Source of the DNA: an uncultured Ruminococcus sp.
GTDB taxonomy: Bacteria > Bacillota > Clostridia > Oscillospirales > Acutalibacteraceae
NCBI GenBank assembly: GCA_902763365.1
Contig: CACWRT010000009.1
Span: 1 to 41,242, forward strand
Reading direction: 5' to 3'
DNA length: 41,242 nt
Shown here: piece by piece, positions 25,198-32,911 of the stretch
Numbering within the stretch: position 1 is the stretch's first letter
How the letters are laid out: each line of letters opens with the position of its first letter
The notes under the pieces: model-generated
What the model was told of the DNA's origin: nothing
The model's input: the letters and a program-made list of their open reading frames with translations, nothing else
Databases searched by the model: none
Made by a program: the position numbers and the translations under genes

Positions 25198-26448
25198 ATG
25201 ATCATAGGAGATAAGATCTTCGGCGGTCTCCGCACTTTTTTCAAAAAAACAGATATAGTTTACTGGGTACTTACACTTATAGCATCAGTCTATGGTTGTA
25301 TTCTGATAGCAAGCCAGCAGCGAAGCGGCGAAGTGAATTTTCTGCGTACACAGATATTTGCAGTTATCATAGGATATATAGCTGCGGTGATAATATCGGG
25401 GATTGATTACAAATTCATATCCAAATGCTGGTGGCTTATTGCAGGAGTTGCTTTAGCGCTCACCTTTGCGGTATTTTTTATCGGAATACAGGTAGTCGGA
25501 ACCGATGACGTAGGATGGATAAGCCTGCCGGGGGGCATGACATTCCAACCCTCAGAGCTTACTAAGATCTGCTTTATCATCACATTTTCCACCCACCTTG
25601 CAGCACTTGAAGAAACAGGCAAGCTTCGTACCTTTATCGGAACGATGTCCCTTGTAATTCACGCAGCTGTTCCTATAGTGCTTATCCATATGCAGGGTGA
25701 TGACGGTGCGGCTCTTGTGTTTGCGTGTATGTTTCTGATTATGACATTTGCGGCAGGCGTACAGCTCAGGTATTTCATTGTATTCATTCTATGCACAGGC
25801 GCAGCCGTTCCTTTTGTATGGTCAAGAATGATGAATTCGGATCAGCAGAACAGAATGGCGGTACTGTTTACCAATGACGATGAAATGCTTCAGACATACG
25901 GCTGGCAGCAGTATCAGGGCAAGGTTTCTATTGCATCGGGCGGTATGCTGGGCAAAGGTCTTTTTGAAGGTCCGAGAGTTGCAAGAGAAATGGTACCTTA
26001 TCAGGAAAATGACTTTATTTTTACTGTTGCAGGAGAAGAGTTGGGCTTTATCGGCTGTGCAGCAATACTTTTTCTGTTTCTTCTTCTTCTGTACAAAACA
26101 CTTATCAATTCGGGAAAGGCTACAGATCCTCTCGGAAGAAATATTTGTATAGGTTACTTCTCTCTGCTTGCGACCCAGATAATGATAAATTTAGGAATGG
26201 TACTGGGGCTTCTTCCCGTTGTGGGTATTACTCTTCCCTTTTTCAGTTCGGGAGGTTCTTCGGCCGCCTGTCTGTATCTTGGAGTAGGGCTTGTACAAAG
26301 CGTCTATATGCACCGAGCGGGAAAAAATGAAGTCCACATCAAAGTGGATATCACCAAGCCGAAACACAAAAAACGGCGCAAACGCAGAAAAACCAAAAGC
26401 ACAGGCGCTTATGATAAGTCACTCAAACCTCAGAAAAGAGTGTTCTGA
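25198..26448 (+). CDS. rodA: SEDS-family peptidoglycan polymerase (FtsW/RodA/SpoVE)
   Basis: The 416-residue multi-pass membrane protein of the SEDS family polymerises lipid II into glycan strands, usually with a class B penicillin-binding protein. It shows about ten membrane helices, the STxFQPSE-like PGGMTFQPSELTKICFII, HMQGDDGAALVF with the catalytic-region aspartate, ENDFIFTVAGEELGFIG and the C-terminal PFFSSGGSSAACLYLGVG. The tail is very basic (KPKHKKRRKRRKTKS). I favour RodA over FtsW from general layout but cannot separate them. The ATG at 25198 follows GGGAGG by only two bases; an in-frame TTG at 25162 with TGAGG upstream is an alternative start. It is a single-gene plus-strand unit with its own promoter and terminator. 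Confidence 0.9.
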   Translation: MIIGDKIFGGLRTFFKKTDIVYWVLTLIASVYGCILIASQQRSGEVNFLRTQIFAVIIGYIAAVIISGIDYKFISKCWWLIAGVALALTFAVFFIGIQVVGTDDVGWISLPGGMTFQPSELTKICFIITFSTHLAALEETGKLRTFIGTMSLVIHAAVPIVLIHMQGDDGAALVFACMFLIMTFAAGVQLRYFIVFILCTGAAVPFVWSRMMNSDQQNRMAVLFTNDDEMLQTYGWQQYQGKVSIASGGMLGKGLFEGPRVAREMVPYQENDFIFTVAGEELGFIGCAAILFLFLLLLYKTLINSGKATDPLGRNICIGYFSLLATQIMINLGMVLGLLPVVGITLPFFSSGGSSAACLYLGVGLVQSVYMHRAGKNEVHIKVDITKPKHKKRRKRRKTKSTGAYDKSLKPQKRVF

Positions 26449-26467
26449 CCAATTTGCGTGAAATAAC

Positions 26468-26507
26468 AAAAGCATCCGTACAGTCAGCCGTACTGTAGGA
26501 TGCTTTT
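26468..26507 (+). terminator. Bidirectional terminator between rodA and the Nudix gene
   Basis: AAAAGCATCC (26468-26477) pairs with GGATGCTTTT (26498-26507), extended by TACAGT/ACTGTA inside. T-runs follow in both directions, which suits the convergent genes rodA and the Nudix hydrolase. Confidence 0.85.
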
Positions 26508-26525
26508 ATTGCTATATGTTTCCGG

Positions 26526-27041
26526 TTACATAAAAGTGTCTTTTACGATCTGAAGAACTCTCATTTCCCGCTTGATCATTATTTCATCAAAAAGATCATC
26601 ACTATGATAATTTCTGTTCACCTCGATTGCTTCGTCTATATCGGCAAATTTCAATATAAATTCCGCATCCTTTTCATAATCATCAAGTTCCTGTTTGTAA
26701 ATCTGATCCTTTGTTTTGCACAGATAATAAAAGTTTTCCTGTTCAAAAATTGTTTCGGGAGAGTAGTTGCTCTTTTGCCTGCGCATTACGCTGCCGAATT
26801 CCTCAATACTTTCGGGAATGACAATAAGACCCGTTTCTTCCCTTACTTCTCTGATGAGAGCATCTGTCTTGTTCTCACCTTCTCTTATGCCTCCGCCGGG
26901 AAATTTGAAATACTTTTCTTTTTTGCTGTAAACGAGTGCAATGATATTATTATTGAAAATAACACCTCTTGCCGACGGTCTTTTAAATACTGACCAGCCT
27001 GCGTTATAATCACTCAGATCTATTTTGAACAGTTCATTCAA
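26526..27041 (-). CDS. Nudix hydrolase
   Basis: The 171-residue protein has the Nudix box GGGIREGENKTDALIREV followed by REETGLI (GX5EX7REUXEEXGU), which binds magnesium and catalyses cleavage of nucleoside diphosphates linked to another group. The N-terminal SARGVIFNNNIIALVYSKK and KYFKFPGGG are typical. The C-terminal 60 residues are charged and helical. The substrate cannot be told from sequence; housecleaning or NDP-sugar turnover are both possible. GGGAG lies about 12 bases before the ATG. It follows the epimerase remnant by 25 bases. Confidence 0.9.
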   Translation of the reverse strand: MNELFKIDLSDYNAGWSVFKRPSARGVIFNNNIIALVYSKKEKYFKFPGGGIREGENKTDALIREVREETGLIVIPESIEEFGSVMRRQKSNYSPETIFEQENFYYLCKTKDQIYKQELDDYEKDAEFILKFADIDEAIEVNRNYHSDDLFDEIMIKREMRVLQIVKDTFM

Positions 27042-27066
27042 GATATCTTACTCCCTATGTAAATTA

Positions 27067-27282
27067 TTAATTCTTCCTGAGATTTGTTTCGATATATTCA
27101 ATATAATGTTCTCCCCTGAGGGTATCTCCCAACTTCATTCTGTCACAATTGATATGTATGGCCCCATTTACCTGTTTTCTGCTGCCGCGGTTAAGTACAG
27201 TGACCTCATGTCCCGCATTTACAAAGTATTCTGCTGTATATCTGCTTACAAATGTTGTTCCGCCTGTAACTAATATTTTCAT
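27067..27282 (-). pseudogene. NAD-dependent epimerase/dehydratase remnant
   Basis: This 71-residue frame starts with a classic Rossmann fold: MKILVTGGTTFVSRYTAEYF, then GHEVTVLNRGSR, as in extended short-chain dehydrogenases that act on nucleotide sugars (about 300 residues). After residue 58 or so the text changes to EHYIEYIETNLRKN, which looks like the natural C-terminal end of such a protein, then a stop. An internal deletion of most of the gene that happened to keep the frame would explain it. The start with its ribosome-binding site (AAGGGAAATAAGAAG) is intact. Not functional as an enzyme. Confidence 0.7.
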
Positions 27283-27325
27283 TACTTCTTATTTCCCTTT
27301 AATTTTGTTTTTCTGATACCCGATA

Positions 27326-27353
27326 CATTATTCCTAATTCCTAACTCCTTAAT
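27326..27353. repeat. Degenerate heptanucleotide tandem repeat (whiA end)
   Basis: Units CATTATT, CCTAATT, CCTAACT and CCTTAAT follow each other without gaps, running up to the whiA stop codon. They are of the same type as at 23138-23166. Confidence 0.7.
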
Positions 27354-28273
27354 TAACTTAGCGTTTCCGCTATTTCCATCAGTCTGGTAAGACGGTGATT
27401 AACACCCGAACGGCTTATGGGAGTGCTGAGAGCCTCTCCCAGTTCTCTGAGATTGAATTCGGGATTGTCAAGACGCAGCTGCGCAAGCTCCCTGAGTTCA
27501 TCCGAAAGGTAATCAAGTCCCTTGTTTTTGCGTATTTTTTCAATAGCTGCGATCTGTTTTGCGGAAGCAAGAGCAGTTTTGTTGCTGTTTGCCGTTTCAG
27601 AATTGATCTGCCTGTTGACCTTATTTCGCACAGACTTGAAGATTTTTTTCTGCATAAGCTCAAGCGCAGCCATCTGCGCTCCCATATAAGTGAGCATATC
27701 CGCAATACCTTCACTTTCCTTAACATAGACTACATAGCTGCCTTTTCTGCGGACAGTTTTAGGTTCACAGCCCAGTATTTCAGTTTCACTTATGATCCTT
27801 GTAAGGTCTTTTGCGAGGTTCATATGCGGAACGGCAAATTCAAGATGATAGTCCTTTCCGGGATCGCTTACATTTCCGCAAACCAGAAAAGCGCCTCTGA
27901 GAAACGCTGCTGTCACACCGTCCTCATCAATATTTGAACGGTTTATCCTCAGACTTGGAGAAGCGGTATCATGCCCGAAAAAGTCAAATATTCTTTCGCA
28001 GTCGCCCATATCGGGTATAGTAATATTATAACTGCGTCCCTCTGCCCCTCGGCGGGTCAGATTCACGGTCATTTCGGTAATGACCGACAGATATGATGAA
28101 ATACTGCCCGAATAAAACTCAGCCGCCTCATGACATTCTGTAGTAAATGAAACCGTCTTTGATGTAAAAACCTTGGAAAACAGCAGCATTCCGTATATCA
28201 GAGCTTTTTTCTGTGCATCATCCGATATCGCGGCAGCACACAGTTCTTTTTTTGTATCTTTTGAAAATGACAT
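27353..28273 (-). CDS. whiA: DNA-binding protein WhiA
   Basis: The 306-residue WhiA has an N-terminal LAGLIDADG-like domain (MSFSKDTKKELCAA, GDCERIFDFFG, AAFLRGAFLVCGNVSDPGKD, YHLEFAVPH) and a C-terminal helix-turn-helix region (LAQLRLDNPEFNLRELGEAL, PISRSGVNHRLTRLMEIA). In actinobacteria it controls sporulation genes; in Firmicutes it influences cell division and chromosome segregation. I use the ATG at 28273 (MSFSKDT), the conserved N-terminus, rather than a GTG three codons earlier. It follows rapZ by 23 bases, the usual Firmicute arrangement. Confidence 0.97.
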   Translation of the reverse strand: MSFSKDTKKELCAAAISDDAQKKALIYGMLLFSKVFTSKTVSFTTECHEAAEFYSGSISSYLSVITEMTVNLTRRGAEGRSYNITIPDMGDCERIFDFFGHDTASPSLRINRSNIDEDGVTAAFLRGAFLVCGNVSDPGKDYHLEFAVPHMNLAKDLTRIISETEILGCEPKTVRRKGSYVVYVKESEGIADMLTYMGAQMAALELMQKKIFKSVRNKVNRQINSETANSNKTALASAKQIAAIEKIRKNKGLDYLSDELRELAQLRLDNPEFNLRELGEALSTPISRSGVNHRLTRLMEIAETLS

Positions 28274-28296
28274 AACTATCACTCGGTTCGTGCTGA

Positions 28297-29157
28297 TCAG
28301 TGCTTTGTAACATCTCTGTGGTGAACAATAGTACGCTGTCCGCCGTCAAGCAGGTGCTTATACAGCACCCTTGTAAGGGTAACGGAGCGGTGCTTCCCGC
28401 CCGTACAGCCTATAGCGATAACAAGCTGGCTTTTTCCTTCACTTCTGTAAAGCGGCAGAGAATAGTCCACAAGATCGAGCATCCGCTGGGCATAACCCTT
28501 TGACTGGTCAAACTTCATAACGTAATTATATACACATTCTTCAAGTCCCGTATGCTGTTTAAGCTCGGGAATGTAAAAAGGATTTGGCAGACATCTTACG
28601 TCAAACACCAGATCAGCTTCCGCAGGCAGTCCGTACTTGAACCCGAAGGACATACACGTTACAGTCAGCCCCAGTGAAACATTTCCCAGAAACAGGGAGG
28701 TTATCCTTTCACGCAGCTGAGTTGTAGACAAAAGTGACGTATCTATGACATAATCTGATCTTGCTTTTACAGGCATGAGGAGTTCTCTTTCCATCATCAC
28801 TGCGGACTCGGTAGAAGCGGAATTTTCACTAAGAGGATGTTTGCGCCTTGTTTCCTTAAAACGGCGCAAAAGAACGTCATCCCTTGCGTCAAGGAAGAGT
28901 ATCTTATATTTTTTATTAGCGGCTTTAAGCTTATCAAGAGAGGCAAAAAGATCGTCAAAAACATCTCCTGCCCTGATATCGGTAACAACTGCAATTTTTT
29001 TCATATGCTCGTCCGTCGATTTTTCGCACAGCTCATAAAAAATTGATACGAGCATCGGCGGAATATTGTCCACACAGTAATATCCGATATCTTCCATATT
29101 TTTCATCGCCACGGATTTACCCGCGCCCGACAATCCTGTTATGATAATAAATTCCAT
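28297..29157 (-). CDS. rapZ: RNase adapter/nucleotide-binding protein RapZ (YvcJ)
   Basis: This 286-residue P-loop protein of the RapZ/YvcJ family has Walker A ITGLSGAGKSVAMKNMED near the N-terminus and a Walker B-like KILFLDARDDVLLRRFKETR, then KHPL. The C-terminal effector domain has SFGFKYGLPAEADLVFDVRC, LPNPFYIPELKQHTG, and VIAIGCTGGKHRSVTL. In enterobacteria it guides RNase E to a small RNA of aminosugar control; in Firmicutes YvcJ binds nucleotides and affects competence. The ATG at 29157 has AGGTGAGG just before it; a GTG at 29166 is a possible alternative. It lies between murB and whiA with short gaps. Confidence 0.97.
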   Translation of the reverse strand: MEFIIITGLSGAGKSVAMKNMEDIGYYCVDNIPPMLVSIFYELCEKSTDEHMKKIAVVTDIRAGDVFDDLFASLDKLKAANKKYKILFLDARDDVLLRRFKETRRKHPLSENSASTESAVMMERELLMPVKARSDYVIDTSLLSTTQLRERITSLFLGNVSLGLTVTCMSFGFKYGLPAEADLVFDVRCLPNPFYIPELKQHTGLEECVYNYVMKFDQSKGYAQRMLDLVDYSLPLYRSEGKSQLVIAIGCTGGKHRSVTLTRVLYKHLLDGGQRTIVHHRDVTKH

Positions 29158-29174
29158 CTTCCTCACCTGTTTGA

Positions 29175-30086
29175 TTATTTATTACCTACAAACCTGACTT
29201 CACATTCAAGTTCTACTCCTGTTTTATCCTTTACAACATCCTGAACCTTTCGTATAAGCGACTTTACATCCTCAGCCTTTGCGCGGCCGTTGTTTACAAT
29301 AAAACCGCTGTGTTTTTCGCTGACCTGCGCGTCCCCGACGGAAACGCCCTTCAGTCCGCAGTCCTCGATAAGCGCAGCCGCATAGTATCCCTCAGGTCTT
29401 TTGAAAACGCTGCCTGCGCTTGGACGGTTTAGGGGCTGTTTTTTCTTGCGCTTGTCCATAGTATCCTGCATAAGATAGAATATTTCATTCTTGCTTTTCG
29501 GAGAAAGCTTTACGCATACGTCAAGAATGGTATATTTTTTTTCACTGTAAAAGCTGTGTCTGTAAGAAAAATCATGCTGATCTCCCGTTATTTCTCCGAT
29601 ATTGCCGTTTTCATCCAGATATCGTGAAGAAACCACAATATCCTTAATCTCACCGCCGTAAGCGCCTGCGTTCATATAAACTGCGCCTCCGACTGATCCG
29701 GGTATGCCCCATGCAAATTCTGCTCCTCCCAGAGCTTTGTTTTTTGCAAACAGACACATTTTCGCAAGACTGACACCTGCACCGCAGCGGATAGTACAGT
29801 CATCCTCAAGAGTTATCTCTTCAAAATCTCCGCCCAGCTTTATAACAATGCCATCCAGCCCGTCATCGCTGACAAGAAGATTCGAGCCGAGTCCGATAAC
29901 GAAATAATCCGTATTTTCTTCACGGCAGCAGGCAATTATTTTTCTCAAAGACTCAACTGTATTTACTTCACAGAAGCAGTCTGTTTTACCTCCTATGCGG
30001 AAGCTTGTATGAAGACTCATCGGCTCATCAAAATAAGCATTGCAATCCTCATTTATAATAATATCCTTCAATTTTTCGCTAATCAT
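29175..30086 (-). CDS. murB: UDP-N-acetylenolpyruvoylglucosamine reductase MurB
   Basis: The 303-residue FAD enzyme reduces enolpyruvyl-UDP-GlcNAc to UDP-MurNAc in peptidoglycan precursor synthesis. Motifs: SLHTSFRIGGKTDCFCEV, YFVIGLGSNLLVSDDGLDGI, AGVSLAKMCLFA, GAEFAWGIPGSVGGAVYMNA and GAYGGE for FAD binding, FSYRHSFYS, and the type II pattern NRPSAGSVFKRPEGYYAAALI, IEDCGLKG, KHSGFIVN with the catalytic serine and late glutamate (ELECEVRF). I chose the ATG at 30086 because GAAGGGG lies 5 bases before it; the frame runs six codons further up. It is the second gene of the hprK-murB-rapZ-whiA group. Confidence 0.97.
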   Translation of the reverse strand: MISEKLKDIIINEDCNAYFDEPMSLHTSFRIGGKTDCFCEVNTVESLRKIIACCREENTDYFVIGLGSNLLVSDDGLDGIVIKLGGDFEEITLEDDCTIRCGAGVSLAKMCLFAKNKALGGAEFAWGIPGSVGGAVYMNAGAYGGEIKDIVVSSRYLDENGNIGEITGDQHDFSYRHSFYSEKKYTILDVCVKLSPKSKNEIFYLMQDTMDKRKKKQPLNRPSAGSVFKRPEGYYAAALIEDCGLKGVSVGDAQVSEKHSGFIVNNGRAKAEDVKSLIRKVQDVVKDKTGVELECEVRFVGNK

Positions 30087-30106
30087 AAAAACCCCTTCAT
30101 TCATTC

Positions 30107-30140
30107 AATTAATAATTAATAATGAATAGTGAATAATGAT
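30107..30140. repeat. Degenerate heptanucleotide tandem repeat (murB upstream)
   Basis: Units AATTAAT, AATTAAT, AATGAAT, AGTGAAT and AATGATC follow in step with a 7-base period, ending near 30140, in the 245-base gap between murB and hprK. Confidence 0.65.
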
Positions 30141-30172
30141 CGGATTTCTTAGTTCAACCCTGATCTATAAAC

Positions 30173-30250
30173 TAAAGTGTACCCCATTCATGGAACAACT
30201 ATATCAATTATGTTTATTCTTAAATTGACAGCAATCCCCCTCCGGGCAAG
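30173..30250. repeat. Insertion-sequence-end-like module, copy 1
   Basis: TAAAGTGTACCCCATTCATG (30173-30192) resembles the terminal repeat of IS3-family elements. It recurs at 41094 as TAAAGTGTACCCTATTCTTT. It is followed at 30216-30250 by ATTCTTAAATTGACAGCA and CCCCTCCGGGCAAG, a module that appears inverted at 41144-41182. No transposase is present between or near them, so these are remnants or non-autonomous pieces. Confidence 0.5.
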
Positions 30251-30308
30251 ACTTAATTTTCAACTTATCACTAATTTTGGATCAAGGGAAGAAAGCCGTA
30301 ATTTTCAC

Positions 30309-30336
30309 AGCTCTGAGCTCTTAACTCTGAGCTAAA
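30309..30336. repeat. AGCTCTG heptamer tandem repeat over the hprK stop
   Basis: Units AGCTCTG, AGCTCTT, AACTCTG and AGCTAAA have a strict period of seven. The repeat contains the hprK stop codon (30332-30334). The same unit occurs at 36994-37014 and around 14938-14950. Confidence 0.7.
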
Positions 30337-31294
30337 ACTCTATCATCTTCACTTCGTTTTCTTCTTCTTCGGGATATTCAAGCCCCAAAGCGGAGAAAAG
30401 TTCTCTTGCGGCATTGTAGCCCATTTTTCTCTGACGGTTGTTCATAGCTGCAACCTCGATAATAACAGCAAGGTTACGGCCGGGTTTGACCGGGATAGTA
30501 ACAATAGGCACCTGATTGCCGAGGATCTCCGTCATTTCGCTTGTCATACCCATTCTGTCGTAAACCTTTTTATTATCCCAGAGTTCAAGGTTTATCACCA
30601 TATCTATTTTCTGAGTAAGCTTAACGGAACCCATACCGAAAATTCTTCGTGCATTGATAATACCTATGCCTCGGAGTTCGATAAAATGACGTATATTTTC
30701 GGGAGCAGAACCGATAAGGTTAGTATTTGAAACCTTTCTTATTTCAACGGCATCATCTGCAATAAGACGATGCCCCCTCTTTATAAGCTCAATGGCAGTT
30801 TCACTCTTACCCACGCCGCTGTCACCAACAAGAAGCAGACCTTCACCGTAAACCTCCACAAGAACGCCGTGTCTTGTAACTCTCGGCGCAAGTTCAAGGT
30901 TTAGAAGGTTTACAAGCGCAGCCGAAACAGCAGAAGTCGGTTCTGAGGTCCTGAGTACAGGGATCTTGTATTTTTCCGCAGCCGACATCAGCTCGCCATA
31001 GGGAATTATCCCCCTTGTGACAATTATTGCAGGGGGAGCGAGAGCAAAAAGTCTGTTAAGAACATGAAATCTCTGTTCGGAGCTGAAACGGTTAAGATAA
31101 CTGTTTTCTGTGTTTCCGAACAGTATTATTCTCGCATTATCAAAAAAGTCAAGGAATCCCGTAAGCTCAAGCCCGGGTCGGGTCAGGTCTTTTGAAAAAA
31201 TCTCTATCTTTTCCGGGTCGGAAGGCATATAAGATACATCCAGACCTATCTCTTTAATGATTTTTGAAAGTTTGACTGAAAACTTAGGGTCCAT
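30332..31294 (-). CDS. hprK: HPr kinase/phosphorylase HprK
   Basis: The 320-residue bifunctional enzyme phosphorylates and dephosphorylates Ser46 of HPr and so drives carbon catabolite control in Firmicutes. The N-terminal domain (1-130) is followed by the catalytic domain with Walker A LLVGDSGVGKSETAIELI, KRGHRLIADDAVEI, the HprK signature LRGIGIINARRIFGMGSVK, and the C-terminal region VPIVTIPVKPGRNLAVIIEV with AMNNRQRKMGYNAA. Full length. AGGTG precedes the ATG. It lies 25 bases after the glycosyltransferase gene, and its stop codon is inside a heptamer repeat. Confidence 0.97.
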   Translation of the reverse strand: MDPKFSVKLSKIIKEIGLDVSYMPSDPEKIEIFSKDLTRPGLELTGFLDFFDNARIILFGNTENSYLNRFSSEQRFHVLNRLFALAPPAIIVTRGIIPYGELMSAAEKYKIPVLRTSEPTSAVSAALVNLLNLELAPRVTRHGVLVEVYGEGLLLVGDSGVGKSETAIELIKRGHRLIADDAVEIRKVSNTNLIGSAPENIRHFIELRGIGIINARRIFGMGSVKLTQKIDMVINLELWDNKKVYDRMGMTSEMTEILGNQVPIVTIPVKPGRNLAVIIEVAAMNNRQRKMGYNAARELFSALGLEYPEEEENEVKMIEF

Positions 31295-31319
31295 AAATCA
31301 CACCTGCTTTCTATAAATT

Positions 31320-32534
31320 TTACATCAGATCTTCATCATCAAATCCCACCAGAGTTTCCTTAGGATGGTGAGCGTCCTTTGCCTGGAGATAAACCTTCTC
31401 CATACATTTTGCCATATATGTACAATTAAGGTTTTTAAGGCTGTGTCTGACTATATACCTCAGCTTTTCTTTTTCCGCCTCATCAAAATAAGAAAGCTTC
31501 TTCAGGTACTTTATAAAAGAAGCATCGTCTTTGTAAACAAAACCGTTGACTCCATGCTTTATCATACTGTACACATACTTTTCCTTGTCCTCTTTTACAA
31601 GAACAGGAAGACCGCAGGCCATTGCTTCGGCAAAAGACATTGAGAGCAGTCCGTCATCGGCAGAACAAACGTAAATGTCACAGGCAGACAAAACCTCAGG
31701 CATTATACTGTGAGCAAGAACACCGGCAAAATGCACTCTGTCATTCAGGTGATTTTTGTTGCAGTGCATTCTGAGGTACTCGCTTTCCGTACCTCCGCCA
31801 ACTATCAGAAGATGGATATTATCCTCGTATTTAAGCCTTCTGCGAAAGACCTTCAGCATGAATTCAATATTTTTCGCCACCGTAAGATCGCCTGCGAATA
31901 CAGCCACTGTAGCCGTCTTAGGTATGCCCAATTTTTTTCTGATCTTCAATTTTGCGGCACGGTTGGTTCTTTTGTAGTCAAACCGCTTTTTATCCGTGGC
32001 AACGGGGGTCAGAAGCACTTTTTTCTTTCTGCCCGCATTTCTGATAAACAATGCCGCCCGCTTATTTGAAGAAGTTACAGCCTGCGCATTGTCAAGCATA
32101 TCGCAGAAATGACGTTTTTCAAAAAAGGTTTTAATTTTCCATACAAGCTTGGACTTATCGGAAAATCTGTCGGCAAAATTGTCGATAACAGAGAAAACCA
32201 TGGGACAGTGAAACCTGTCTGCAAGAGAAATTCCCATATAGCCTATTTTTGTATCGGTAAGTATATGTATTATATCGGGTTCAAATTTTCTAAGAAAACG
32301 GATCACATGAACATCATTTATATCCTTACATTCATATCCGTATTTATTCCATGATCTTTTAGCGGGGCAGCGGATAATTCCCCTTTTTATGGAAGCCTGA
32401 GCAGTATGCAGAGATGAGGTCACCACGACTACCTTATGCCCCCTGCTTTCAAGCCCTTTGCGTAAAACCTCGGCATATGTGGATATACCGCTGATATATG
32501 GAGATAACACTTCTGTTAAAATAACCACATTCAT
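31320..32534 (-). CDS. Family 4-type glycosyltransferase (GT-B fold)
   Basis: The 404-residue GT-B glycosyltransferase has an acceptor-side domain starting MNVVILTEVLSPYISGISTY, with HIIHILTDTKIGYMGI-like DIIHILTD near residue 90. The donor-side domain has VFAGDLTVAKNIEFMLKVF, HLLIVGGGTESEYLR, VHFAGVLAHSIMPEVLSACD, and the sugar-nucleotide site SMSFAEAMACGLPVLVKEDK (EX7E type). It resembles glucosyltransferases that act on diacylglycerol in Firmicute glycolipid synthesis, but the acceptor cannot be fixed. The ATG at 32534 is chosen because it opens the conserved N-terminus; the frame also allows a start eight codons upstream. A long untranslated leader precedes it. Confidence 0.9.
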   Translation of the reverse strand: MNVVILTEVLSPYISGISTYAEVLRKGLESRGHKVVVVTSSLHTAQASIKRGIIRCPAKRSWNKYGYECKDINDVHVIRFLRKFEPDIIHILTDTKIGYMGISLADRFHCPMVFSVIDNFADRFSDKSKLVWKIKTFFEKRHFCDMLDNAQAVTSSNKRAALFIRNAGRKKKVLLTPVATDKKRFDYKRTNRAAKLKIRKKLGIPKTATVAVFAGDLTVAKNIEFMLKVFRRRLKYEDNIHLLIVGGGTESEYLRMHCNKNHLNDRVHFAGVLAHSIMPEVLSACDIYVCSADDGLLSMSFAEAMACGLPVLVKEDKEKYVYSMIKHGVNGFVYKDDASFIKYLKKLSYFDEAEKEKLRYIVRHSLKNLNCTYMAKCMEKVYLQAKDAHHPKETLVGFDDEDLM

Positions 32535-32654
32535 AACAATCACCAGATAAAACTTCATTTTATAATCAAAACATTATACCTTTACATTATAACATATTTT
32601 CCTTCGCAAAAAAACACTTTTTATACATTTTTCATCAAATTTTTCACCCCAACA

Positions 32655-32689
32655 GCAAACGGCACAGAGCATAACTCTGTGCCGTTTGC
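32655..32689 (-). other. Perfect 15-bp hairpin in the glycosyltransferase leader
   Basis: GCAAACGGCACAGAG (32655-32669) and CTCTGTGCCGTTTGC (32675-32689) pair perfectly around a 5-nt loop. No T-run follows on either strand, so it is not a standard terminator. It lies about 120 bases upstream of the glycosyltransferase start, after a purine/pyrimidine-biased stretch (32690-32733). Two TATAAT-like boxes follow between it and the gene. Confidence 0.6.
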
Positions 32690-32821
32690 CAAAAGGAATA
32701 AAAAGAAAAAAGGAAAAAGGAAAGAAAAGGAATAATCGATTGTAAGACAGTCGAATATTCACTCTTGTAATCTTGGGTGATGGATCTGACAATTCAGGAA
32801 GGGTTTGTCAAGTCCTTCTAT

Positions 32822-32850
32822 ATACTACACCAATTTTCATAGATTGTCAA
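32822..32850 (-). promoter_or_regulatory. Strong promoter upstream of the leader region
   Basis: On the minus strand TTGACA (32850-32845) and TAGTAT (32827-32822) are 17 bases apart. It starts a transcript about 280 bases ahead of the glycosyltransferase gene and 60 bases after the cysS stop. Together with the hairpin at 32655-32689 it defines a structured non-coding leader or a small RNA. Confidence 0.7.
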
Positions 32851-32911
32851 GTAATTTTTATGAAAAATTTATAATTTTTTGGAATTTCTTGCTATTATTG
32901 GCAAAACAGAA

